DNA of 64,000 bases, taken from assembly GCF_003688405.1 (NCBI RefSeq), contig NZ_REFC01000013.1, positions 124,001 through 188,000 of the forward strand, given 5' to 3'. This document shows, in pieces, positions 17,299 to 24,243 of this stretch. Both the position numbers and the translations under genes were made by a program. Positions within the stretch are counted from its first letter, which is position 1, and each line of letters opens with the position of its first letter. The notes beneath the pieces were generated by a model. The model saw nothing but the letters and a program-made list of their open reading frames with translations. It was not told the origin of the DNA and did no database searches. The stretch is from Ulvibacter antarcticus (lineage in GTDB: Bacteria > Bacteroidota > Bacteroidia > Flavobacteriales > Flavobacteriaceae).

Positions 17299-17872
17299 TT
17301 TTATACGCCCCAATTTTCCAATACTGCAACTCTTCATCAGTTGTAATAGTTGTGAAATCCAATTCTTTTAGCTTCTTATTCTCTTTAAAATATTCCCAAC
17401 AACCAATACCTTCACGATAAATGGAGGTGATAATAAGTCCGTTGTCGTTAAGGTGATTCATCATTCGATCGAGAACTATAGTTTTTTCACTTTCATGGAT
17501 GTAATAAAATGCTTCGTTAAAAACGATAACATCAAATTTTCTACTAGGCGTAAATGTGTGGACATCTTCTGAGATAAATTCTGCCTTTGGAAACTGCTTT
17601 TTCTTTGCTTGTTCTATAGATACTTTGGAGTAATCTAATCCTAAAAAGTAGCTGAATTCAAGATCCTGCATTCGGTCATTTAAAACACCATCACCACATC
17701 CGATGTCAAGGATTGAAGGATTGGCCGTACCGTGTTTACGTAGATAATCTATAATTTGAAAATAGCGTTTTGCTTCTTTTTCACTTTTCAGATTATCCCA
17801 CTTGCCTTCTTTATACTGTTTATCCCAACGTCGTCTGCGCCTCCAATTATGAAATTTATCCAGGATATTCAT
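17279..17872 (-). CDS. Class I SAM-dependent methyltransferase
   Basis: 197 aa. Motif I ILDIGCGDGVLNDRM, motif post-I FLGLDYSKVSIEQAKKK, motif II FDVIVFNEAFYYI. The charged N-terminus (NWRRRRRWDKQYKEGKWD) resembles small methyltransferases of polysaccharide clusters. It lies one base after the GT9 stop and probably methylates the glycan or a lipid carrier. The final residues are encoded by the heptamer repeat, so its C-terminus may have been altered by repeat growth. Confidence 0.85.
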   Translation of the reverse strand: MNILDKFHNWRRRRRWDKQYKEGKWDNLKSEKEAKRYFQIIDYLRKHGTANPSILDIGCGDGVLNDRMQDLEFSYFLGLDYSKVSIEQAKKKQFPKAEFISEDVHTFTPSRKFDVIVFNEAFYYIHESEKTIVLDRMMNHLNDNGLIITSIYREGIGCWEYFKENKKLKELDFTTITTDEELQYWKIGAYKKVVSSQ

Positions 17873-17873
17873 A

Positions 17874-18947
17874 TTATTTTTTTGCGTTTTTAAGATGGTT
17901 TGCTAAAAATGGTTTCAGCTTAGAAAGAATCATTTTAGGGGTGAGTTCCCGATAGAGTTGTTCAGGGTTCTCTTCAATGACCTTTCGCGATTCCCGTGTA
18001 AACTCCTCAAAAAGCTGAGGTTTTTCTTCCAACAAATGTACAGAATCATGCTCAATCCCATCTTCGAAACTATTCCAATCACCTTTTTCAATATATGGTG
18101 AATAAATAGTAAAAGTTGGCTTGCCGAGCGCCTTGGTGATATGTACAGTGCCACCTTCATTCGCTATTAACAGATCACATTGGTACATTAATTTAATAAA
18201 ACCTCGAATTGAGTCCTCATAAATATCAAGGTTGATTTGCTCTTTATTTTTACAAAACTCATAAATCTTTAACGCATCCTCTTTCTGATGTGGTGCATAA
18301 TTAAAAAGAATTGTCGCTGAATAATTATCAGTGATATAGTCAATTAACTCGGCAACATAATCAAACGGCATCGACTTCGGTAGTGTGCTTCCCAGCACGG
18401 TAAACATTATAACTGGTTTTTTAAGATGTACAATGCTGTTATAATTCTTTTCGGCTTCTGTTAAGTGAATTTTGGGACGATCGTCCGGGTTTTCCAATGG
18501 AAATACCGAATTGATGATATTCAATCTATCTTCGATTGCCTTGCCACAAAACTGTGATTTATCATCCAAGAAATTAACCGGATGGGTGTAAAATGGAAAT
18601 TTTAGTTCCTTATGAGCACGTTTGAATCCGATGCGGTATTTCGCTCCCGAAAACAGACATAGCAATCTGCTCTGAAACTTGGCATAGGAGTCGAAAATTA
18701 TATCATACTCTTCTTTTTTTACCGCTGCAATCGTTTTTAATAGCTTCGGAAACTTTTTTAGTTCCTTGTCATTGGCGGTAATAATGCGATCTATATTTGG
18801 GTTGTTTTCGATAACTCCAGTAGTGTAATCGTACACAAAATAAGTGACGTGAGAATCGGGGAAGATTTTTTTAATATTATTTGCAATGACCGAACTTATA
18901 AGCACGTCACCAATTCTTTTGTTCTGTATTACTAGTATTTTGGTCAT
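17874..18947 (-). CDS. Glycosyltransferase family 9 (heptosyltransferase-like)
   Basis: 357 aa from the Met at 18947 (MTKILVIQNKRIGDVLISS); 20 more in-frame residues upstream overlap the divergent gene and are not used. GT9 motifs: QNKRIGDVLISSVIANNIKKIFP, LFSGAKYRIGFKR, FTVLGSTLPKSMPFDY and LLIANEGGTVHITKALGKP. GT9 enzymes transfer heptose or related sugars from ADP- or GDP-donors to the LPS inner core. Next to a Kdo-kinase homologue, a core role is likely. Confidence 0.87.
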   Translation of the reverse strand: MTKILVIQNKRIGDVLISSVIANNIKKIFPDSHVTYFVYDYTTGVIENNPNIDRIITANDKELKKFPKLLKTIAAVKKEEYDIIFDSYAKFQSRLLCLFSGAKYRIGFKRAHKELKFPFYTHPVNFLDDKSQFCGKAIEDRLNIINSVFPLENPDDRPKIHLTEAEKNYNSIVHLKKPVIMFTVLGSTLPKSMPFDYVAELIDYITDNYSATILFNYAPHQKEDALKIYEFCKNKEQINLDIYEDSIRGFIKLMYQCDLLIANEGGTVHITKALGKPTFTIYSPYIEKGDWNSFEDGIEHDSVHLLEEKPQLFEEFTRESRKVIEENPEQLYRELTPKMILSKLKPFLANHLKNAKK

Positions 18948-18997
18948 AAAGATTACCTTCGCAAAGTACTTATTTTTTGAAGTTAATAAAATAAAAA

Positions 18998-19747
18998 ATG
19001 CACTCAACTTTCGTTGTACATCCTAAATTCGAATCCTCAAAACCACAGTTGGAAGAGGTGTTAGCACATTTTTCGGAAAAAGGGGAATATGTGACTATGG
19101 GAGAGCGCAATGTTATTAAAAAAGTCATTGTTAATGGAACGGTCTTCAATTTAAAGAAGTTTAAAACACCCAATATATTTCAAGGCTTTGTATATCGTTT
19201 TCTTCGGAAGACTAAGGCAAAACGTTCGTATGAGTATGCCAATAGATTAATTGAGAATCACATAAAAACCCCTTTTCCGGTGGGTTATTCTGAAAGCTTT
19301 TCCGAAGTACTGAAACAGAGCTTTTATATAAGTGAACACGTTGATTACGACTTCGATTTCAGAGTACTTATCCACAATCCGAAGTATCCGAACAGAGAAG
19401 AAATTTTACGGCAGTTTACGCAATTCAGTTATAAATTACATCAAAATAATGTCAATTTTTTAGATCACTCTCCCGGGAACACCCTTGTTCAGGATAATGG
19501 TGACGGAACTTACGAATTTTACCTTATTGACTTAAATCGTATGAAATTCGAACCCATGAGTCTCGATCGCCGCATGCATAATTTAAGGCGGTTGTGGTTG
19601 TCGAAAGCAATGATAAAGATTATAGCTTCAGAGTACGCAAAATTAAGTGGATCGACTTATGAAGAAGTCCACGGACTATTATCGAAACATAGCCGTGCCT
19701 TTCAGAAAAAAGTAAATTCTAAAAAGTTACGGAAGAAAAGGAAATAA
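18998..19747 (+). CDS. Kdo kinase-like / InaA-type lipopolysaccharide kinase
   Basis: 249 aa with a protein-kinase-like fold. NLKKFK provides the nucleotide-binding Lys, FSYKLHQNNVNFLDHSPGN is the catalytic loop (HxxxVxFxDxxxxN) and FYLIDLNRM replaces the DFG metal site. Kdo kinases phosphorylate the Kdo residue of LPS. The gene is divergent from the GT9 gene with 50 bases between starts, and closes the glycan block. Confidence 0.85.
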   Translation: MHSTFVVHPKFESSKPQLEEVLAHFSEKGEYVTMGERNVIKKVIVNGTVFNLKKFKTPNIFQGFVYRFLRKTKAKRSYEYANRLIENHIKTPFPVGYSESFSEVLKQSFYISEHVDYDFDFRVLIHNPKYPNREEILRQFTQFSYKLHQNNVNFLDHSPGNTLVQDNGDGTYEFYLIDLNRMKFEPMSLDRRMHNLRRLWLSKAMIKIIASEYAKLSGSTYEEVHGLLSKHSRAFQKKVNSKKLRKKRK

Positions 19748-19778
19748 GTTTCAAAGTTTCGATTTTTTCAACTAACAG

Positions 19779-19799
19779 CTTCCAGCTTCCAGCACCTCA
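19779..19799. repeat. Short period-7 array (CTTCCAG)
   Basis: CTTCCAG, CTTCCAG, CACCTCA, between the converging Kdo-kinase-like gene and dapD. The unit is the same as one in the 15338-15414 array. Confidence 0.65.
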
Positions 19800-19809
19800 A
19801 AATCTACCA

Positions 19810-20625
19810 CTAAACCGCTACATTATACTCACGCAAAGCATCATTCAATGAAGTCTTTTTATTAGTGCTCTCTTTTCGAGTTCCAATAATCAAGGCACAA
19901 GGCACATTGAACTCACCTGCAGGAAATTTTTTGACATAGCTTCCAGGTATTACAACCGATCTCGCCGGCACAAGTCCTTTGCGTTCTACGGGAGTATCAC
20001 CGGTAACATCGATAATTTTAGTAGAAGCTGTAAGCACGACATTGGCCCCAAGAACGGCTTCTTTTTCGACTCGCACGCCTTCAACTACGATACAGCGGGA
20101 TCCAATAAAGCAATTGTCTTCAATAATTACAGGAGCTGCTTGCAAAGGTTCCAGAACACCACCAATTCCAACACCACCACTTAAGTGTACATTTTTTCCT
20201 ATTTGAGCACAACTACCTACGGTGGCCCATGTATCCACCATGGTTCCTTCATCTACATAAGCGCCAATATTCACATAGCTGGGCATTAAAATAACCCCCT
20301 TGGAGATATAAGCACCATGTCTCGCCACGGCATGAGGAACAACACGAATTCCCTTTGCTTCGTATCCTCGTTTCAACGGAATCTTGTCATGATACTCGAA
20401 AATTCCAGCTTCCATTGTTTCCATTTTTTGGATTGGAAAATACAAAACAATGCCTTTTTTTACCCACTCATTCACTTGCCATCCGTCTTGAACTGGTTCA
20501 GCACATCGAAGGCTTCCTTCGTCACAAAGACGAACCACCTCTCTTATTGCAGCAATGGTTTCAGGATTGGTTAACAGGGAGCGGTCGTCCCAGGCTTTTT
20601 CAATTAATTTTTGTAAGTTATCCAT
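19810..20625 (-). CDS. dapD: 2,3,4,5-tetrahydropyridine-2,6-dicarboxylate N-succinyltransferase
   Basis: 271 aa from MDNLQKLIEKAW (Met at 20625; 15 in-frame residues upstream dropped). DapD succinylates tetrahydrodipicolinate in the lysine and diaminopimelate route. The left-handed beta-helix is visible as hexapeptide repeats (VILMPSYVNIGAYVDEGTMV, IGKNVHLSGGVGIGG, VIIEDNCFIGSRCIVVEGV), followed by PARSVVIPGSYVK. No other lysine-pathway gene is adjacent. Confidence 0.95.
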   Translation of the reverse strand: MDNLQKLIEKAWDDRSLLTNPETIAAIREVVRLCDEGSLRCAEPVQDGWQVNEWVKKGIVLYFPIQKMETMEAGIFEYHDKIPLKRGYEAKGIRVVPHAVARHGAYISKGVILMPSYVNIGAYVDEGTMVDTWATVGSCAQIGKNVHLSGGVGIGGVLEPLQAAPVIIEDNCFIGSRCIVVEGVRVEKEAVLGANVVLTASTKIIDVTGDTPVERKGLVPARSVVIPGSYVKKFPAGEFNVPCALIIGTRKESTNKKTSLNDALREYNVAV

Positions 20626-20728
20626 AGTGTAAAAAGAAAATTTACTGTATTTTTTTTGAATCGAATACAAATATAAACCCTGTGCTTCAATATCGCCTAC
20701 ATTTTTAGCATAGTATTTAGTAAAGACC

Positions 20729-20736
20729 TATTTTTG
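20729..20736 (+). promoter_or_regulatory. -7 element TATTTTTG of ruvX
   Basis: Fits TAnnTTTG and ends 8 bases before the ATG at 20745, implying a leader of only a few bases. Confidence 0.5.
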
Positions 20737-20744
20737 CGTCGAAA

Positions 20745-21155
20745 ATGGGAAGAATTTTAGCCATAGACTACGGAACGAAAAGAACGGGTATCGCAATTAC
20801 TGACGAACTTCAGATGATTGCATCCGGACTTACCACTGTTGCTACAAAGGAATTATTCATATTTTTAGAGAATTATTTTGCTTCCGAAAAAGTAGTTCTT
20901 ATTTTAGTGGGGGAGCCAAAGCAGAAGGATGGTACACACTCTGATGTAGAAGTAGAAATTCAGAAGTTTCTGAAGCAATTCAGAAAAAAATATCCAGAAA
21001 TGGAAATCAAAAGAGTCGATGAGCGTTATACCAGTAAGATGGCTTTTCAAACCATGATTGACAGTGGTTTGAAAAAAAAGCAGAGACGAAATAAAGCATT
21101 AATTGACGAAATTAGTGCCACAATCATATTACAGGAATATCTTTATAATAAGTAA
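20745..21155 (+). CDS. ruvX: Holliday junction resolvase-like RuvX (YqgF)
   Basis: 136 aa, full length for the family. RNase H-like motifs: ILAIDYGTKRTGIAI (first catalytic Asp), LVGEPKQKDGT, VDERYTSKMA, and the final ALIDEISATIILQEYL with the last acidic residues. YqgF acts in 16S rRNA 5' end maturation and is structurally like RuvC. It begins a plus-strand run with def, the DUF5606 gene and mazG. Its stop is inside a heptamer array. Confidence 0.92.
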   Translation: MGRILAIDYGTKRTGIAITDELQMIASGLTTVATKELFIFLENYFASEKVVLILVGEPKQKDGTHSDVEVEIQKFLKQFRKKYPEMEIKRVDERYTSKMAFQTMIDSGLKKKQRRNKALIDEISATIILQEYLYNK

Positions 21156-21192
21156 GTAGTAAATAGTAAGAATAAAGAATAAAGAAGAAAGA
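21151..21192. repeat. Period-7 array (AGTAAGT / ATAAAGA), 6 units, overlapping the ruvX stop
   Basis: AGTAAGT, AGTAAAT, AGTAAGA, ATAAAGA, ATAAAGA, AGAAAGA in exact register. The ruvX TAA lies in the first unit. It abuts TCGAG element copy 8. Confidence 0.85.
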
Positions 21193-21193
21193 C

Positions 21194-21249
21194 TGTCACT
21201 TCGAGTGGTTTTTGATGACCAATAGGGAATTAAAAAGTGTATCGAGAAG
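21194..21249 (-). repeat. Dispersed TCGAG element, copy 8 (inverted)
   Basis: TGTCACTTCGAGTGGTTTTT at the left, GTGTATCGAGAAG at the right on the plus strand. It sits between two heptamer arrays in the ruvX-def gap. Confidence 0.83.
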
Positions 21250-21250
21250 A

Positions 21251-21264
21251 AGAAGAAAGAAGAA
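21251..21264. repeat. Two AGAAGAA heptamers after TCGAG copy 8
   Basis: The same purine heptamer unit as the eight-unit array at 62381-62436. Confidence 0.55.
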
Positions 21265-21307
21265 AGTGAGATAGACTGTAATGGTTATTAAACATTAAAA
21301 ATTTAAC

Positions 21308-21898
21308 ATGATATTACCCATTGTCGCTTATGGCGATCCAGTATTAAGAAAGAAAGGCGAAGCGATTTCCAAGGATTATCCGAAATTCGATGCGTTGTTG
21401 GAGAATATGTTCGAGACTATGTACGCTGCAAAAGGAGTTGGACTAGCGGCTCCACAAATTGGGCTTCCTATTCGGATGTTTTTGGTAGATGCATCTCCGT
21501 TTGCTGATGATGAAGAGCTTTCAGAAATAGAACAGAAGGAACTTGAAAACTTTAAGAAAGTATTTATCAATGCTCAAATAGTAGAAGAAACAGGTGACGA
21601 ATGGGCTTTCAACGAAGGCTGTCTAAGTATTCCGGATGTGCGGGAAGATGTGTTTAGAGGGCCGGATATCGTTATTGAATATGAAGATGAAAACTTCAAA
21701 AAGCATAAAGAAAAGTTTAGTGGTCTCGCAGCTCGAATTATACAACATGAGTACGACCATATTGAGGGTATTCTGTTCACAGATAAACTTTCGCCATTAA
21801 AAAAACGTTTAATAAAGGGTAAGTTGGCTAACATATCTAAAGGAAAGGTAAATGTGGATTATCGCATGCGCTTTCCTAATGCAAAAAAGAAACGTTAA
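21308..21898 (+). CDS. def: Peptide deformylase
   Basis: 196 aa. All three deformylase motifs are present: GVGLAAPQIGLP, EGCLSIP (metal Cys) and QHEYDHIEG (HExxH). It removes the N-formyl group from nascent proteins and is essential in most bacteria. An insertion between motifs 1 and 2 (DDEELSEIEQKELENF) is typical of Bacteroidota. The DUF5606 gene follows 75 bases later, an order conserved in the phylum. Confidence 0.96.
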   Translation: MILPIVAYGDPVLRKKGEAISKDYPKFDALLENMFETMYAAKGVGLAAPQIGLPIRMFLVDASPFADDEELSEIEQKELENFKKVFINAQIVEETGDEWAFNEGCLSIPDVREDVFRGPDIVIEYEDENFKKHKEKFSGLAARIIQHEYDHIEGILFTDKLSPLKKRLIKGKLANISKGKVNVDYRMRFPNAKKKR

Positions 21899-21973
21899 CA
21901 CGCTTGGTTATCTCACACAAACCAAAGATATTTGCCACCGTCTTAAGTAAAATTAATAATTGAATAGCATTAT

Positions 21974-22519
21974 ATGAGTTTAGATAAAGTATTATCAATT
22001 TCAGGAAAACCAGGTCTTTACAAACTTACTACTCAAACTAGATCAGGCTTTCTAGCTGAATCCTTGCTCGACGGTAAAAAAATAAACGTGAGCGGAAGGC
22101 ACAACGTTAGTTTGCTTTCGGAAATAGCAATTTATACACTGACTGAGGAGTTACCCTTGAGAGAGGTCTTTGTTAAGATTTTTGAAAAGGAAAATGGTGC
22201 TGAAACAATTGGGCATAAATCATCCAAAGATGAACTGGAAGAGTATTTCTTTTCAATTTTACCAGATTATGATGAGGACCGTGTCTATGTAAGTGACATT
22301 AAAAAGGTACTTCAATGGTATAATCTTTTAGTTAAAAACGGCATGACCGATTTTACAGTAGAAGAGGATGCTGATGAAGCTGAAGAAGGATCGTCAAAGA
22401 CAAAGAAGGCACCGATCGCTGGCGCTGCGAATACTGTAGCTCCTAAGGCGAATACGCCAAAAGCTACATCTTCCAGAAAAGGTGGTGGTGCTAAAAATAC
22501 AGCGGCGAGAAAAAAATAA
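21974..22519 (+). CDS. DUF5606 domain-containing protein
   Basis: 181 aa. Residues 1 to about 125 (SLDKVLSISGKPGLYKL ... DIKKVLQWYNLLVKNGMTDF) are the conserved DUF5606 domain found after def in Bacteroidota. The C-terminal 55 residues are low-complexity and rich in Ala, Lys and Thr, probably a flexible basic tail. Function unknown; the fixed link to def hints at translation or protein maturation. Confidence 0.85.
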   Translation: MSLDKVLSISGKPGLYKLTTQTRSGFLAESLLDGKKINVSGRHNVSLLSEIAIYTLTEELPLREVFVKIFEKENGAETIGHKSSKDELEEYFFSILPDYDEDRVYVSDIKKVLQWYNLLVKNGMTDFTVEEDADEAEEGSSKTKKAPIAGAANTVAPKANTPKATSSRKGGGAKNTAARKK

Positions 22520-22539
22520 AAATTTTATATATCCTTAAT

Positions 22540-22567
22540 AAATGCCTCCCGGGAACGTGAGGCATTT
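22540..22567 (+). terminator. Intrinsic terminator after the DUF5606 gene
   Basis: AAATGCCTC / GAGGCATTT stem (22540-22548 and 22559-22567), with an added T-run. It separates def-DUF5606 from mazG. Confidence 0.85.
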
Positions 22568-22683
22568 TTTTATGTGATGAACATAAAAAAGTAATACTTG
22601 AAATGTTGATGTTTTTTTATAACTCCTTTGATTCTATCGAAGGTTTTGCTTTAGTTTTGTTAGATACTGTTATTTGCTAACCC

Positions 22684-23457
22684 ATGAATTCCAGACCAGA
22701 CCAATTAAAATCTTTCGATCGGTTATTAACCATTATGGACGAGTTACGAGCTCAATGTCCTTGGGATAAGAAACAAACCATGGAAACGCTTCGACATCTA
22801 ACCATCGAGGAGACCTATGAATTAGGCGATGCAATCTTAGAAAATGACCTGAATGAGGTAAAAAATGAACTTGGAGATGTGTTATTACATATTGTTTTTT
22901 ATGCAAAAATAGGAAGTGAAACCAATGACTTCGATATCGCCGATGTTTGCAATGATATCTGTGAAAAATTAATTTCCAGACATCCTCACATTTACGGTGA
23001 CGTGGTTGTTGCGGATGAGGAGGAAGTAAAAAGGAATTGGGAAAATCTCAAGCTAAAAGAGGGCAAATCGAGTGTGTTGGAGGGTGTGCCAAAATCGCTT
23101 CCGGCGTTAGTGAAGGCAAATCGCATACAGGATAAAGTTGCCGGAGTGGGATTCGATTGGGAAGAACCCCAACAAGTGTTTGAAAAGCTTAAAGAAGAGC
23201 TGGAAGAGTTGCAACATGAAGTAGCAGCCAATGATAAGCAAAAGATGGAGGCTGAATTTGGAGATGTATTGTTCTCAATGATCAATTACGCCAGATTTTT
23301 GAAGATCGATCCCGAAAACGCATTGGAACGCACTAACAAGAAATTCATCAAACGATTTCAGTATTTGGAAACTAAGGCTGCTTCATTAGGTAAATCAATG
23401 AAGGATATGACGCTCGCCGAAATGGATGTCTATTGGGAAGAGGCGAAGAAAGTTTGA
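22684..23457 (+). CDS. mazG: Nucleoside triphosphate pyrophosphohydrolase MazG
   Basis: 257 aa, the two-domain MazG form. Repeat 1: LRAQCPWDKKQTMETLRHLTIEETYEL and EVKNELGDVLLHIVFYA; repeat 2: EELEELQHEV and EAEFGDVLFSMINYARFL, each with the EExxE and ExxD metal residues. MazG hydrolyses NTPs, affecting ppGpp and nucleotide quality control. A heptamer array starts 9 bases after its stop. Confidence 0.95.
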   Translation: MNSRPDQLKSFDRLLTIMDELRAQCPWDKKQTMETLRHLTIEETYELGDAILENDLNEVKNELGDVLLHIVFYAKIGSETNDFDIADVCNDICEKLISRHPHIYGDVVVADEEEVKRNWENLKLKEGKSSVLEGVPKSLPALVKANRIQDKVAGVGFDWEEPQQVFEKLKEELEELQHEVAANDKQKMEAEFGDVLFSMINYARFLKIDPENALERTNKKFIKRFQYLETKAASLGKSMKDMTLAEMDVYWEEAKKV

Positions 23458-23465
23458 GTATTCTT

Positions 23466-23493
23466 CTACGCTCTACGCTCTACGCTCTACTCT
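23466..23493. repeat. Period-7 array (CTACGCT), 4 units
   Basis: Three exact CTACGCT units and a CTACTCT, starting 9 bases after the mazG stop codon. Confidence 0.85.
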
Positions 23494-23578
23494 CAATGAT
23501 CAAAGTTCTCCAAGATGATAGGGAAGTCAATCAGTCAAAACACCGAGGAGGTTATTAATCATTTTCCTCTATTTTTCT

Positions 23579-23613
23579 GAATACTGAATACTAAATACTG
23601 CCTACTAATTACC
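23579..23613. repeat. Period-7 array (GAATACT), reaching into a stop codon
   Basis: GAATACT, GAATACT, AAATACT, GCCTACT, AATTACC. The last unit contains the stop codon (23609-23611) of the minus-strand methyltransferase. GAATACT also occurs at 4598-4604 over the stop codon of the nucleoid-associated protein gene. Confidence 0.78.
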
Positions 23614-24238
23614 CCTCAAATACGATCAAGTCTTTTTGTATTATTACTTCAGAAAAACCAAATTCCTTCTTAATCCACATTAAATTTTCTTCAGAATAAA
23701 AGGCTACGTGAGTGTTATCATTTTTATACCACCATGTTTCAAATTGTGATCGCTTCGGAAGAAATTGGGTTTTACAATACAAGTTTCCTTGAGGTTTCAA
23801 TAGTTTCCGAAGTAAAGAAAATTCCTTCGCGGGATGATGAAAATGCTCCATTACCTCACAACAAATAATAAAGTCAAAAGTAGTATCCAGTACCGATTTG
23901 TCCGGATAGAAAAAGGGATCGTACAATGAAATTTCATAGCCTTGGTCTTGCAATAATTTGGTAATTACAGGGCCAGTGCCTGCGCCAAAATCCAAACCTT
24001 TATGATTTTTAGGCTCTGCTTCTGCAATGCGATTTACAATAGGGGAAACGAACTTTTGAAAATTTAGATCATTCACATCGTTTTCATGGAGCAAGTATCT
24101 TTCCTTTTCTGCTTTTTCAGTGGGAAAATGTTGAATATTCTTAAACACCAGAAGGCAGTGTTCGCATTGTATGTAAAGAATTTCTGCCCAATTTGCATAC
24201 TCTTTAGTTCTTTCCGAGTTACAAAGTGGGCAGTTCAT
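23609..24238 (-). CDS. SAM-dependent methyltransferase with N-terminal zinc-ribbon
   Basis: 209 aa. Two CxxC knuckles (CPLC at residues 3-6 and CEHC near 27-30) form a probable zinc ribbon; a class I methyltransferase core follows: GLDFGAGTGPVITKLLQDQGY, FIICCEVMEHFHHP. The layout resembles methyltransferase-23-type sugar or lipid methylases with an added metal domain. It begins 5 bases after the DUF349 gene stop, so it shares its transcript. Substrate unknown. Confidence 0.83.
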   Translation of the reverse strand: MNCPLCNSERTKEYANWAEILYIQCEHCLLVFKNIQHFPTEKAEKERYLLHENDVNDLNFQKFVSPIVNRIAEAEPKNHKGLDFGAGTGPVITKLLQDQGYEISLYDPFFYPDKSVLDTTFDFIICCEVMEHFHHPAKEFSLLRKLLKPQGNLYCKTQFLPKRSQFETWWYKNDNTHVAFYSEENLMWIKKEFGFSEVIIQKDLIVFEG

Positions 24239-24243
24239 ACTTT

